This document shows, piece by piece, positions 19,534-28,882 of a stretch of DNA of 64,000 bases. The translations under genes were made by a program, and so were the position numbers. Origin of the DNA: SB11 sp943370295 (GTDB lineage Bacteria > Bacteroidota > Bacteroidia > UBA8524); contig CALRQL020000001.1 in NCBI GenBank assembly GCA_943370295.1, positions 1 through 64,000 on the forward strand, written 5' to 3'. Every line of letters starts with the position of its first letter. Position 1 is the first letter of the stretch. The notes beneath the pieces are model-generated. The model had not been told where the DNA came from and did not search any database. It saw only the letters and a list, made by a program, of their open reading frames with translations.

Positions 19534-19926
19534 CTACTCAAGTAAGTTAGAGAATAACTCAAGCAAATTACCTTCAGGGTCACGTAAGTGAGCCACCCTT
19601 AAGCCCATAGCAGGCACATCAGACGGGGGGTTTAAAAACTCAATACGGTCGCTCAGCTCGTGGTACAAAGCATCTACGTTGTTCACCTCAATAATGATAA
19701 CAAACTTATCGCGGGCATCTACAGGCAGCGCTTTATCTGCATTACCAACCACGGGAGCCATTAGGTCTGATTTAAAAATAGATAAACCGCTTTGAAGTCC
19801 TATGTTGAAACTCGCATACGAGTCGCCTCTTTTACCGGCGCTCACTTCAAGGCCCAAGAGGTTTTTATAAAAATCAAAGCTGGTATTAAAATCTTTAACA
19901 AGTAAACGTATATTATTGAGCTTCAT
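19534..19926 (-). CDS. VOC (glyoxalase/bleomycin-resistance) superfamily protein
   Basis: The 130-residue product begins at ATG 19926 (an upstream in-frame ATG at 19956 adds ten residues unlike the family). It shows one VOC half-unit pair: MKLNNIRLLVKDFNTSFDFY at the start, a central strand FVIIIEVNNVDALY and the closing HLRDPEGNLLEL, whose Asp-Pro-Glu-Gly-Asn segment is the usual last strand with a metal-ligand Glu. Substrate cannot be predicted. It is transcribed away from the MarR-type regulator at 20183, and the two could share a control region, as small detoxification proteins often do with MarR proteins. That link is inference. Confidence 0.88.
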   Translation of the reverse strand: MKLNNIRLLVKDFNTSFDFYKNLLGLEVSAGKRGDSYASFNIGLQSGLSIFKSDLMAPVVGNADKALPVDARDKFVIIIEVNNVDALYHELSDRIEFLNPPSDVPAMGLRVAHLRDPEGNLLELFSNLLE

Positions 19927-20182
19927 GGCGGAGTTACTTAGTTGGTTTGAAAACAATTCTCACGGTCTTTATCTTCTATCAGTGTGCTATCTGCACCAAG
20001 TGTAGGGTAAAGTACCGGGGCATAGTTTTATTTCTTTTCGGTAGTTGTCTATTTAAAACGTAACAAACCTACTAAAAAAACTACTTGATTTTACTACTAC
20101 AATGCACAAATAAAATAAGTATTTGTATAAACAAACATCATAAAGTTGTATGTGCAACTATATTGAGCATATATTTGCGGTG

Positions 20183-20647
20183 ATGGATGCAAAAATTGCC
20201 ACCCCGAATTTTGATAAGGTAAACCCAGCCGAATGCATTAATGCCAAGTTGCGAAAGCTGCAACGCAAAGTGGCGGCATTGTATGAGGCTCGATTAAGGC
20301 CGTTTGGGCTTGAGGGGAGTATGTTGGCTATTTTATTTTTGGTGGGTAAACTACCCGGAATAAACCAAAAAACAGTGGCCGATAAGCTGGTTCTTGACCC
20401 ATCGACTATGAGCAGGGATGCAAAAAAGCTGGTGAAAAGAGGGGTGCTACAGATAACTAAAGGTGAAGACCCGAGGAACAGCGAACTTTCACTAACAAAT
20501 GAGGGTTATGAGTTGCTTGAACAAGTATCGCCGATATGGGAAGCAATGCACCATAAGGTAAGCGAACTGTTTGGTCGTTTCAGCATCCAGCAATTAGATA
20601 TGATGACAGAGGCAGTTAATCAAAACATAAATGAGTTGAAGGCGTAA
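20183..20647 (+). CDS. MarR family transcriptional regulator
   Basis: The 154-residue protein has the winged-helix layout of MarR: a dimerisation helix, then LPGINQKTVADKLVLDPSTM (helix-turn-helix), SRDAKKLVKRGVL, and the wing with the signature ITKGEDPRNSELSLTNEGYEL, where D-x-R is the conserved wing motif. I prefer ATG 20183 to the in-frame ATG at 20150 because a TATATTTG -7-like element sits at 20170-20177 just before it and the extra residues do not look conserved. It is 43 bases upstream of a membrane protein gene and probably co-transcribed with it. Ligand unknown. Confidence 0.88.
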   Translation: MDAKIATPNFDKVNPAECINAKLRKLQRKVAALYEARLRPFGLEGSMLAILFLVGKLPGINQKTVADKLVLDPSTMSRDAKKLVKRGVLQITKGEDPRNSELSLTNEGYELLEQVSPIWEAMHHKVSELFGRFSIQQLDMMTEAVNQNINELKA

Positions 20648-20690
20648 TACGGCTTATATAATTGTACATACACTTAAAATAAATTAAACT

Positions 20691-21395
20691 ATGAATACTG
20701 AATCATTTGGTATAACCTTTGCATTTATCGCGCTATTGCTGATTACTGCCCTTGGGGTGGCCTTTGTTTTTAAAAGTGCTGTTAGTCAGTCAACAATGAG
20801 AAACAAACTGTTTCCTATAATTTTTCTTATTTTAGTTTGGATTGTTGATAGTATTTTAGCGTTAAATGGAGTTTTTTTAGATACCATTAAAAGTACTCCG
20901 CCTGTTTTCTTTCCTGCAGTTATAGTAATGCTTTCACAGGCTGTTTACTTTGCACTGAAGTATGAACCGCTCACTTTGTTTAAAAAGGAAAATTTGAAAT
21001 ATGCCGTTGCATTGCAAACGTTCAGATTTCCGCTTGAGTTAATTTTTGTATGGGCATTTCACTTAGGGCTAATGCCTAAACAAATGACTTTTGAGGGCTT
21101 AAATTTTGACGTGCTTGTAGGATTAACAGCTCCTGTGGTTGCGTATTTTGGCTATCATCAGCAAGTATTACCCAAGTGGGTATTAGTGGGCTGGAATTTT
21201 GCAGGGCTGCTTTTGTTGGCAAATATTGTAACGGTGGCAATTTTATCTGCGCCTACTAATTTTCAAGTGTTTACTAATGAGCCACATAATACCATTGTAT
21301 TTAAATTTCCGTACATATTCATTCCCTTTTTCTTAGTGCCTTTGGCATTGTTCGGCCATTTGTTTGCATTACGCAAACTGCTGGCAAAGAATTAA
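20691..21395 (+). CDS. Seven-helix integral membrane protein, unknown family
   Basis: The 234-residue product has about seven hydrophobic segments, roughly at 8-29, 41-62, 72-90, 110-128, 143-160, 167-190 and 208-228, with short loops and a basic C-terminus (LRKLLAKN). There is no signal peptide and no recognisable motif. It sits just behind the MarR-type gene and is probably controlled by it. The pair could be a small transport or sensing module, but I do not recognise the family. Confidence 0.75.
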   Translation: MNTESFGITFAFIALLLITALGVAFVFKSAVSQSTMRNKLFPIIFLILVWIVDSILALNGVFLDTIKSTPPVFFPAVIVMLSQAVYFALKYEPLTLFKKENLKYAVALQTFRFPLELIFVWAFHLGLMPKQMTFEGLNFDVLVGLTAPVVAYFGYHQQVLPKWVLVGWNFAGLLLLANIVTVAILSAPTNFQVFTNEPHNTIVFKFPYIFIPFFLVPLALFGHLFALRKLLAKN

Positions 21396-21482
21396 TTATT
21401 TAGAATACAAGTTGATGTTTTAGGAGGGGAATGTTTTAAATATCAACTATATTTTTTGAGATATTAGACCAAAAGATAACTG

Positions 21483-22403
21483 TTAATGATGTACATCTTC
21501 GTTGTTAATGATGCTCAAATAACTGTAATATCTTTCCGGACGCAGGGTGCCTTCTTCAACAGCTTTTAGTACCGCGCACCCTGGTTCGTTAAGGTGCAGG
21601 CAATCGTTAAAGCGGCAATTCCCCATCAGTGCCTTCATTTCAGGAAAATAGTGTGCAACTTCGGTTTTTGTTAAATCAACTACTCCAAAATCCTTAATAC
21701 CCGGTGTATCAATAATCCGGGTTCCGTCTTCAGTCTCAAACATCTCGGCAAAGGTGGTGGTGTGCTTCCCTTTTAATGAATAGTCGGATATTTCGCCTGT
21801 TTTTTGCCTTATTTCATCCGAAAGCTGATTGATAAAGGTTGATTTGCCAACCCCTGAGTGGCCGGAAACAAGGGTAGTTTTACCTTTTAACTTATCTTTA
21901 AGAGCCGCAATGTTGGTTCCGCTTTTAGCAGATACCTGTATGCAATCGTAACCAAGCGGTTCATAAATTGCTTCGTATTCGCGCAGCAGTTGCATCCCCT
22001 CGTCTTCGTATAAATCAATTTTATTGAAGGCAAGAATAACGGGAATGTGATAGGCTGTTGCCGTTACTAGAAATCTATCAATAAAACCTGTTGAAGTCCG
22101 AGGCAAGGCAAGCGTTACAAACAATAGCGCTTGGTCGATGTTGGATGCTATTACCTGAGTTTGCTTGCTAAGGTTATTGCTTTTGCGGATGATGTAATTT
22201 TTGCGTGGGTACAGCGATACAATCATTGCGTTATCGGTTTCCCCTTCGGGTTCAATTTCAACAATGTCGCCAACAGCAATTGGATTAGTACTTTTTATGC
22301 CCTGTAACCTGAATTTGCCTTTAATCCGGGCTTGCCATACCTTTCCCCCTTCGTCTTTCACGTCGTACCAACTTCCGGTTGATTTGGTAACAGTACCCCT
22401 CAT
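21483..22403 (-). CDS. rsgA: Ribosome small-subunit-dependent GTPase A
   Basis: RsgA (YjeQ) is a late 30S ribosome assembly GTPase. The 306-residue product has an N-terminal OB fold (1-70), then a circularly permuted GTPase domain in which the G4 motif (AFNKIDLY) precedes G1 (SGHSGVGKSTF) and G3 (DTPGIKDFG). The C-terminal zinc motif is complete: CRFNDCLHLNEPGC. Length and order match the family exactly. It is transcribed alone, 77 bases downstream of metF on the same strand. Confidence 0.96.
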   Translation of the reverse strand: MRGTVTKSTGSWYDVKDEGGKVWQARIKGKFRLQGIKSTNPIAVGDIVEIEPEGETDNAMIVSLYPRKNYIIRKSNNLSKQTQVIASNIDQALLFVTLALPRTSTGFIDRFLVTATAYHIPVILAFNKIDLYEDEGMQLLREYEAIYEPLGYDCIQVSAKSGTNIAALKDKLKGKTTLVSGHSGVGKSTFINQLSDEIRQKTGEISDYSLKGKHTTTFAEMFETEDGTRIIDTPGIKDFGVVDLTKTEVAHYFPEMKALMGNCRFNDCLHLNEPGCAVLKAVEEGTLRPERYYSYLSIINNEDVHH

Positions 22404-22480
22404 AGTTATCGGTTAGCGGTTATCAGTGTAACGCCCGCGTTATGGCATTTATAAAGCGTAAGCATTATAACGAAACCGGA

Positions 22481-23437
22481 TTAAAATACTTCTTTGGCAA
22501 TGGCGTAGGTTGCTGCGCTGCGTCCCATGGTATAAAAATGCAGTACGGGAGCGCCTTTAGCCTTCAATTCTTTTGATTGTTTCACTGCCCACTCAATACC
22601 CACCTGAGCCACTTGTTTATCGTCTTTGCAGGCTTCAACCGCTTCTGTCAACTCTTCGGGTAAATCCATGTGGAACAGGTTAGGCAACACATACAACTGC
22701 TTTTTGGTAGTTAGTGGCTTTAAACCGGGTATAATGGGCACATTAATACCGGCTTCGCTGCATTTATCTACAAACTCAAAATACTTCTTGTTGTCGTAAA
22801 ACATTTGAGTAACAATAAACTCAGCTCCTGCATCAATCTTCTTTTTCAAAAAAGCCATGTCGCTTTTTAAGTTGGGTGCATCGTGATGCTTTTCAGGATA
22901 CCCTGCCACTCCCGCGCAAAAATTGGTGGGGAAGGCATCCGTTAGCTCGTCGTCTAAATAAACACCTTTGTTTAATTGTTGTATTTGTTGCAACAGTTCA
23001 AGCGCATTGGCATTTCCGTTAGGCTCAGGCTTAAAAGAACTTTCGCCTTTGGCATTGTCGCCGCGTAGTGCCAATACATTATCAATGCCCAAAAAGGCAA
23101 GGTCAATCAATGCGTTTTCAGTTTCCTCACGGCTAAATCCGCCGCAAATTAAATGGGGTACCGCATCTACGTGGTATTTGTTCATTATAGCAGCGCAAAT
23201 AGCTACCGTGCCGGGACGTTTCTTAGTCGTTATTTTGCGGTAGCTGCCATCCGGAAGTTTCTTTTCTATAAACTCTTCTCGGTGGTAGGTTACATCAATA
23301 AACTTGGGATTGAACTCCATTAGCGGGTCAATACCTTGATATATACTTTCAATGCCTTTTCCTTTTAGCGGGGGTAAAATCTCAAACGAAAACAATGTTT
23401 CGCCGTTGGCATTCTTAATGTGGTCGGTAATTTTCAT
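22481..23437 (-). CDS. metF: 5,10-methylenetetrahydrofolate reductase
   Basis: MetF is an FAD-dependent TIM-barrel enzyme that makes 5-methyl-THF for methionine synthesis. The 318-residue product starts at ATG 23437; a longer frame from 23524 adds Gln-rich residues foreign to the family and overlaps the promoter. The N-terminal FSFEILPP carries the catalytic Glu, followed by DVTYHREE, ALRGDN, AGYPEKHHDAPN and TQMFYDN, all standard family blocks. On the minus strand TATTTTTG (23464 down to 23457) is a -7 element about 20 bases before the ATG. I see no SAM riboswitch upstream. Confidence 0.95.
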   Translation of the reverse strand: MKITDHIKNANGETLFSFEILPPLKGKGIESIYQGIDPLMEFNPKFIDVTYHREEFIEKKLPDGSYRKITTKKRPGTVAICAAIMNKYHVDAVPHLICGGFSREETENALIDLAFLGIDNVLALRGDNAKGESSFKPEPNGNANALELLQQIQQLNKGVYLDDELTDAFPTNFCAGVAGYPEKHHDAPNLKSDMAFLKKKIDAGAEFIVTQMFYDNKKYFEFVDKCSEAGINVPIIPGLKPLTTKKQLYVLPNLFHMDLPEELTEAVEACKDDKQVAQVGIEWAVKQSKELKAKGAPVLHFYTMGRSAATYAIAKEVF

Positions 23438-23530
23438 TATCGGTTTTTCAGAAACGCAAAAATAGACAAAGTTTTGTTGCTGTTGCGGCTTGTTTTGAAA
23501 CAGTTGCGAAACTAAATTTCGCAAAAAATT

Positions 23531-24046
23531 ATGGTGAAGTTTGAGGTTGAAATAAAAGCTGAGGAGTATATAAAGTTGAATTACAGGATTGTGTATGCAA
23601 ACCCTGTGGTGTTGATTGCGCTTGTGGCTTGTGCAATAGTGGTTGCCACAAACTTAACCAACGGCGGGTGGGATGCACTTACAAAAGGCCCTGCGGATAT
23701 CATTGCATTGTTTGCACTTGGGTATTTATTGTTGTTTTTGCCCGTTACTTTATTTTACAGGGTGAGGGGATTATTTTACCGCATGGCTGCCCTTAATGAA
23801 AAGCAAACATTTACAGTGGATGATTCAGGGGTGAATATTAAAGGCCAAACCTTTGAAGTGAAGAACGAATGGAGTGCATACAAAACAGTGGAACTTAAGA
23901 AGGACTGGATGGTATTGTGGAAGGCAAAGAATTTTGGAAATTTTGTGCCGCTACGTTCGTTTAAAAGCACTGAAGATTTAGAGCAGTTTATTGCAATTGC
24001 TAAGGAAAAGGGGATAAAAGTGAGGGGTAGGTACCCCGTTAGCTGA
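23531..24046 (+). CDS. YcxB-like family membrane protein
   Basis: The 171-residue protein has two transmembrane helices (about 24-43 and 60-78) and a C-terminal soluble beta domain (TFTVDDSGVNIKG, EWSAYKTVELKKDWMVLW, FVPLRSFKSTEDLEQF) that matches the YcxB-like C-terminal domain pattern. Function is unknown. It diverges from metF with only about 90 bases between start codons, so promoters overlap. Confidence 0.75.
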   Translation: MVKFEVEIKAEEYIKLNYRIVYANPVVLIALVACAIVVATNLTNGGWDALTKGPADIIALFALGYLLLFLPVTLFYRVRGLFYRMAALNEKQTFTVDDSGVNIKGQTFEVKNEWSAYKTVELKKDWMVLWKAKNFGNFVPLRSFKSTEDLEQFIAIAKEKGIKVRGRYPVS

Positions 24047-24143
24047 TAATTATATTTGTTATACTATTATTTTAGTGCTAAGTGTTTAATAATTGCACTA
24101 TATGCATTAATGCTTAAAAAACTGATAAATTCTGCTATATATC

Positions 24144-24983
24144 ATGAGTTCATACAATTGCCCGAAATGTAACAGCGCATTTACCATTGGTACAAAATTT
24201 TGCCAAAGCTGTGGCTATAATTTGGAAAATGATTTTATAGAAAATCCGGTTTGCCCCACTTGCGGTAAAAATTTTACCACCGGCACACGCTTTTGTGATA
24301 TTGACGGCACAAAACTAGTGGATCAAAAAAATGCCTTACCGCGTTGCGTAAAATGTGGTACTGAGTACGCTATTGGTACACAGTTTTGCCCTAAAGATGG
24401 TGCGGCTGTTATTGCAGGTGGCAGTACGGTGAACAACAGCAATCAACAAAGCTCTAATTGGCAGTCCCCGATAAATCCGAACTGGCCCATTGGTTACTAC
24501 CCCAAAGCCTCCTTAGGCGATAGATTTTTGGCTTCTCTTATTGATGGTTTAGTATTATTGGCGTTGGCTATACCTTCGATTATATTAATCATACTTGGCG
24601 TTATAGAGTTAGACAAGTATTACTATGAGGAGGAGGCTAAAGGCTATATTTATATTGGACTTGGTATATTACTTTTTGTTCTCCCGCTTATTTACAACTT
24701 TATTAAAGATGGGCTTGGCAATGGACAAAGTTATGGTAAAAGGGCTATGAGTTTAATGGTGGTTAACCTTGATAACAATACTCCCTGCAATATGGGGAAA
24801 TCAGCAGTAAGGTATTTAATAATGTTATTGTTGGGAATAATACCCTATGTAGGAGGGCTTATAGAACCAATTATGGTTTTGGCTGATAAAGATGGCAGGA
24901 GACTTGGAGACAGGGCAGCCAATACGCAGGTGATAGAAGTAAGACATTATAAAAAATCAGTGAATGAAAAAGCTTCGTATTGA
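24144..24983 (+). CDS. Zinc-ribbon and RDD-domain membrane protein
   Basis: The 279-residue product opens with three short zinc-ribbon units: CPKC..FCQSC (complete four-Cys set), then CPTC..FCDID and CVKC..FCPKD, where the last Cys is replaced by Asp. A polar linker (about 95-125) leads to an RDD domain from about residue 127: SLGDRFLASLIDGLVLL, a second helix pair, then GQSYGKRAMSLMVV and a C-terminal RRLGDRAANTQV. RDD proteins are small membrane proteins of uncertain transport or scaffold function. A TATATTTG element at 24051-24058 may be its promoter. It is transcribed alone. Confidence 0.85.
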   Translation: MSSYNCPKCNSAFTIGTKFCQSCGYNLENDFIENPVCPTCGKNFTTGTRFCDIDGTKLVDQKNALPRCVKCGTEYAIGTQFCPKDGAAVIAGGSTVNNSNQQSSNWQSPINPNWPIGYYPKASLGDRFLASLIDGLVLLALAIPSIILIILGVIELDKYYYEEEAKGYIYIGLGILLFVLPLIYNFIKDGLGNGQSYGKRAMSLMVVNLDNNTPCNMGKSAVRYLIMLLLGIIPYVGGLIEPIMVLADKDGRRLGDRAANTQVIEVRHYKKSVNEKASY

Positions 24984-25166
24984 GTAGTTGATGCGAGGTT
25001 CTTGAATTTTTATCGGCGCAAAACAGGTAATTTGATAATATTACCTCTGCCACTTTCTGCCTTTTCCTTTATGTGCTTATATCTTTGCCAACGAAGAAGC
25101 GGGAGCGGCAAATCCAACCTTATCAAACAAAAACAGTCTAAAAAGTAGCAAGTGCTAAAAATTTGG

Positions 25167-25174
25167 TAACTTTG
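25167..25174 (+). promoter_or_regulatory. -7 promoter element for tatA-gatA
   Basis: TAACTTTG fits TAnnTTTG and lies 16 bases before the tatA ATG. No clear -33 TTTG is found at the right spacing. Confidence 0.4.
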
Positions 25175-25190
25175 CACACATTTTTAAGCA

Positions 25191-25421
25191 ATGACTTTAA
25201 GTATTCTTTTATTTGGTATGCCCGGAGGTTCTGAATGGATCCTTATCTTGGTAATTGCCCTTTTACTGTTCGGCGGTAAAAAAATTCCTGAACTAATGCG
25301 TGGACTTGGCAGCGGTATTCGCGAGTTTAACGATGCCAAAAACAAAGTGAAGGATGAAATACAGGAAGGTATAAAAAACCCTCCTCCTGCTGAAAAGGAA
25401 GCAAAAACTGAAAGCAAGTAA
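25191..25421 (+). CDS. tatA: Twin-arginine translocase subunit TatA/TatE
   Basis: The 76-residue protein forms the pore-building subunit of the Tat export system for folded proteins. It has one N-terminal membrane helix (about 5-24, with GGSEWILILVIALLLFGG), the conserved FGGKKIPELMRGLGSGIREF amphipathic helix and an acidic/basic tail. Size and motif order are typical. tatC is not in this window. gatA starts 24 bases after its stop, so the two form an operon without an obvious functional link. Confidence 0.94.
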   Translation: MTLSILLFGMPGGSEWILILVIALLLFGGKKIPELMRGLGSGIREFNDAKNKVKDEIQEGIKNPPPAEKEAKTESK

Positions 25422-25445
25422 GTAATACCAAGCGGCAAACAATTA

Positions 25446-26864
25446 GTGGCTTTGAAGAAATTTCAATCGTTGGCACAGGTACGTGCTGAAATCAGTGCAG
25501 GTAATCTTACCTGTGTTGATTTGGTGCGCTATTATTTGCAACGCACCGAGGAGAAAAAACACCTGAATGCTTTGTTGGAAGTATATGCCGATGAAGCACT
25601 GCAACACGCTGCCCAAGTGGATGAAAAGCTGAAAAGCGGAACCGCTGGTAAGCTGGCAGGTATGGTGATGGTGCTGAAAGACAACATTTGTTTCAAAGGC
25701 CACAAAGTGAGTGCGTCCAGCAAAATACTGGAGGGTTTTACTTCGCTGTACTCTTCAACCGTTACTGAACGGTTGCTGGCCGAAGACTGTATCATATTAG
25801 GACGCGCCAACTGCGACGAGTTTGCAATGGGAGCCAGCAATGAAAACAGCGCTTACGGACCGGTATTAAACGATTTAGATAATACCCGCGTGTCAGGCGG
25901 TTCATCGGGCGGATCGGCAGTTGCCGTGCAAGCCGATATGTGCTTGGCAGCTTTGGGTAGTGATACGGGTGGTTCAGTGCGACAACCTGCGGCCTTTACA
26001 GGCTTATACGGCTACAAACCAACCTACGGGATGGTGTCGCGTTGGGGTTTATTGGCCTACGCGTCATCGTTAGACCAAATCAGCCCCATTACATCAAGCG
26101 TTAGTGATATGCAAGCAATTATGGATGTAATTGCAGGCCCTGATGAGTTTGATGCCACACTTACCCAACAACCTGCGCCCGCGTTTATGCTTCCTGCTGA
26201 TACAGGCAAGAAGCGTATAGCTTATATCAGCCAAACCCTCTCATCTGATGGGGTGAGTACCGATATTAAAAATGGTACGTTGGCTTTAATTGAAAAATTG
26301 AAACAAGAAGGCCATACGGTTGAAGCGGTTGATTTTCCGTTAATAGACCAAATGGTGCCTTGCTATTATGTGCTTACCACTGCTGAAGCCAGTAGCAATC
26401 TTTCGCGCTACCAAGGCTTGCAGTATGGCTACCGCAGCCCCAATGCCACCGATTTGGAGAGTACTTTCAAAAAATCGCGCAGCGAAGGGTTTGGTAAAGA
26501 AGTACAACGCCGTATCATGCTGGGTACTTTTGTACTTTCGGCAGGATACTATGATGCGTATTATACCAAAGCTCAAAAGGTGCGCCGCATAGTGCAGCAA
26601 AAAACCAATGAAATTTTAAGCAAGTACGATTTTATACTATCGCCCACCACTCCGACTCCCGCGTTTAAAATAGGGGACAAGGCTGCCGACCCTGTGGCAA
26701 TGTACCTTGCTGATATATTTACCGTGCAAGCACCGTTGGCAGGTATACCTGCCATATCAGTACCCGCAGGTACCGATGCTGCCGGAATGCCTTGGGGCAT
26801 CCAACTGATGTCGGCCAAAAACAGCGATGCTCAACTGCTTGCGTTTGCGGCTGCAATAAATTAA
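25446..26864 (+). CDS. gatA: Glutamyl-tRNA(Gln) amidotransferase subunit A
   Basis: GatA hydrolyses glutamine to supply ammonia for converting Glu-tRNA(Gln), and often Asp-tRNA(Asn), in the GatCAB complex. The start is a GTG at 25446; no ATG is available upstream in frame after tatA. The 472-residue product has the amidase-signature triad: Lys78 (MVLKDNICF), cis-Ser153 in the GGSSGGSA motif and Ser177 in the GSDTGGSVRQPA block. Ending and length (about 470-485) fit full-length GatA. The usual partner genes are not adjacent. Confidence 0.95.
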   Translation: MALKKFQSLAQVRAEISAGNLTCVDLVRYYLQRTEEKKHLNALLEVYADEALQHAAQVDEKLKSGTAGKLAGMVMVLKDNICFKGHKVSASSKILEGFTSLYSSTVTERLLAEDCIILGRANCDEFAMGASNENSAYGPVLNDLDNTRVSGGSSGGSAVAVQADMCLAALGSDTGGSVRQPAAFTGLYGYKPTYGMVSRWGLLAYASSLDQISPITSSVSDMQAIMDVIAGPDEFDATLTQQPAPAFMLPADTGKKRIAYISQTLSSDGVSTDIKNGTLALIEKLKQEGHTVEAVDFPLIDQMVPCYYVLTTAEASSNLSRYQGLQYGYRSPNATDLESTFKKSRSEGFGKEVQRRIMLGTFVLSAGYYDAYYTKAQKVRRIVQQKTNEILSKYDFILSPTTPTPAFKIGDKAADPVAMYLADIFTVQAPLAGIPAISVPAGTDAAGMPWGIQLMSAKNSDAQLLAFAAAIN

Positions 26865-26925
26865 TGTTAAAAACTATTTTACCTTTTTTGCCGTTTAGGT
26901 ATTAAATCTGCAATAGATACCACTG

Positions 26926-28122
26926 ATGCGTTTTTTTAAATATACTGCTTACCTAATTTTATGGTGCTTACTACCCACCGCTGCAACTGCCCAAACGGAC
27001 TATGCCAATAGGCTTGCTACCATACCCGACATTAATATTAAATACAATCCTGTTGTTGACGGCTACATTAACCAAATGCTTAGTTCGCCAAACAGCACCG
27101 CAATTGCCTTAGGCCGGTATATTTATTACAAACCAGTAATAGACTCAATGCTTATACAATATGGTGTCCCAACCAACGTGGGGCTGATGGTATTGGGCAA
27201 TAGTATGGCCGATTGCACCTACAGCGATGCCGAAGGGTATGCTGGCCCTTGGGCTATGTCTTACAACGTTGGTCGTTTGTGGGATTTAAAAATGAACACT
27301 TATGTGGATGAACGCAGGGATTTGGCTAAATCATCGTTTGCAGCCGCCAAGTGCATGAAGGAACTACGGTTTTTGTACAACTCTCCCGACCTTGCACTTG
27401 CCGCATTTGCCACCAACACTACTACCGTTAATAAATACATCAGGCTTGCGGGTAATACCTTTGATTATTGGGAAATGTATGATAGTTTACCCAAACCCGC
27501 CCAAAAAATTGTGCCGTCGTTTTTAGCAGCTGTTTATTTATATTATTTCCATGCTGAGCATGGTATATCGCCCATCACTTATACACCTCCTGCATACGAT
27601 ACGGTGTCTATCAACAAATGGCAATCGTTTGATGAAATGGCAACAGTACTTCATACAACCAGCAAAGAATTAAAAGAATTAAACCCAGAGTTTAAGCAAG
27701 GTATTGTGCCTACTTCACGTATCTCGTATGTGGTTAAACTGCCGTTAAAAAGCAAACAGCATTTCGGTAAATTAGATGCGCTTGATTTTAAACCTTACAA
27801 TACCAATCCCTATATAGAAAAAGTACCTGAGCTGGAAAATAGGAATTTACCCATCCGTAAGGGTTCTGATACTGCACAAAGTGCTGAGGTTGAAACACCT
27901 CAAGTAGCAAATACATCGGTTCCGTCTGCTAAAAAAACAGATGAGAACGACAAACAGCAAGGCGATACTGTTAACCACGTTGTAGCAAAAGGCGAAGGGC
28001 TTGGCATTATTGCACAAAAATATGGTGTGAAGGTGGACGACATTAAAAAATGGAACAACCTTAAGGGATACAATATCTACCCCAACCAAAAATTGGTTAT
28101 ATATACCAACAAGGCCAAGTAA
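26926..28122 (+). CDS. LysM protein with a degenerate MltD-type transglycosylase domain
   Basis: The 398-residue secreted protein has a signal peptide (1-22, ending ATAQ), an SLT/MltD-like domain (about 40-215), a degenerate LysM (about 230-275), a polar linker and one canonical LysM at the C-terminus (HVVAKGEGLGIIAQKYGV). The SLT fold is recognisable from NTYVDERRDLAKSSFAAAK and DYWEMYDSLPKPAQKIVPSF. However, the catalytic Glu, expected in a VESAxxP-like segment, is replaced: the sequence reads LGNSMADCTYSD, with Asn92 in its place. The AYNxG motif is also lost (AFATNTTTVNKY). It probably binds peptidoglycan without cutting it. It is transcribed alone, behind gatA. Confidence 0.88.
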   Translation: MRFFKYTAYLILWCLLPTAATAQTDYANRLATIPDINIKYNPVVDGYINQMLSSPNSTAIALGRYIYYKPVIDSMLIQYGVPTNVGLMVLGNSMADCTYSDAEGYAGPWAMSYNVGRLWDLKMNTYVDERRDLAKSSFAAAKCMKELRFLYNSPDLALAAFATNTTTVNKYIRLAGNTFDYWEMYDSLPKPAQKIVPSFLAAVYLYYFHAEHGISPITYTPPAYDTVSINKWQSFDEMATVLHTTSKELKELNPEFKQGIVPTSRISYVVKLPLKSKQHFGKLDALDFKPYNTNPYIEKVPELENRNLPIRKGSDTAQSAEVETPQVANTSVPSAKKTDENDKQQGDTVNHVVAKGEGLGIIAQKYGVKVDDIKKWNNLKGYNIYPNQKLVIYTNKAK

Positions 28123-28181
28123 AATCAGTCGTTTTCTAAAAGGTATACATTTGCACTGCAAATAGTATATTTGTTTGCAGC

Positions 28182-28823
28182 ATGGATAATATCACCCCAA
28201 AAGAACGCATACTTAAAAAAATAAGGGCGGGTTTGTTGTACAAAACACCCAACAAACACCCTGAAATTGACCTTGAACACAGTGTGTATGAAGATATTAC
28301 CGATCCATTGCCCGAAGTATTTGCAAAAAATTTTTCATTAGCGGGCGGCAAATTTGTGTTTTGCCATAGTAAGTACGATTTTATTGATAGTTTGATAGAC
28401 CTGCTTGAAAATAAAAAGTGGGAAAACTTGTATTGCTGGGATAAAGAGTTAAAAGCCGATTTAGAAGATATAGAACAGGATTTTGTGCGCAGCACTAATA
28501 ACCTTGAAAGTGCGCAAGCATCGCTTACTACCTGCGAATGCCTGATAGCCCGCACAGGAACAGTAGTAACCAGTTCACTAAAAAACAGCCGCAGTTTGGT
28601 GACAGTTCCCCAAGCCCACATTGTAGTTGCTTGGATGAATCAGATAGTGCCAGATATTAAAGACGGTTTAAAAACCCTTAACAACCGCTACGGTAAAAAA
28701 CTCCCTTCGGCCATTAACTTTATTACTGGCCCCAGTCGCACTGCCGATATTGAAATGCAACTGGTAACCGGTGTGCACGGTCCCAAAGAGTTGTATGTGT
28801 TTTTAATAAATGCAAGAAAATAG
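28182..28823 (+). CDS. LUD domain protein (LutC/YkgG-like)
   Basis: The 213-residue protein has the LUD (lactate utilisation) domain pattern, most clearly the C-terminal block ITGPSRTADIEMQLVTGVHG followed by PKELYVFLI, and the upstream TGTVVTSS segment. In lactate operons such proteins work with an iron-sulfur subunit, but no lutA/lutB neighbours are present, so the role here is open. TACATTTG and TATATTTG -7-like elements (28146-28153 and 28166-28173) lie just upstream of the ATG. Confidence 0.85.
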   Translation: MDNITPKERILKKIRAGLLYKTPNKHPEIDLEHSVYEDITDPLPEVFAKNFSLAGGKFVFCHSKYDFIDSLIDLLENKKWENLYCWDKELKADLEDIEQDFVRSTNNLESAQASLTTCECLIARTGTVVTSSLKNSRSLVTVPQAHIVVAWMNQIVPDIKDGLKTLNNRYGKKLPSAINFITGPSRTADIEMQLVTGVHGPKELYVFLINARK

Positions 28824-28882
28824 CATTATGAAAAAATACAATGCCATTTCATTACGTTTTTCAATCAATAAAAATTAACGTT

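Noticed and set aside
22481..23530. SAM-type riboswitch before metF
   Set aside because: The leader is under 80 bases, ends at a promoter-like element and has no recognisable conserved fold.
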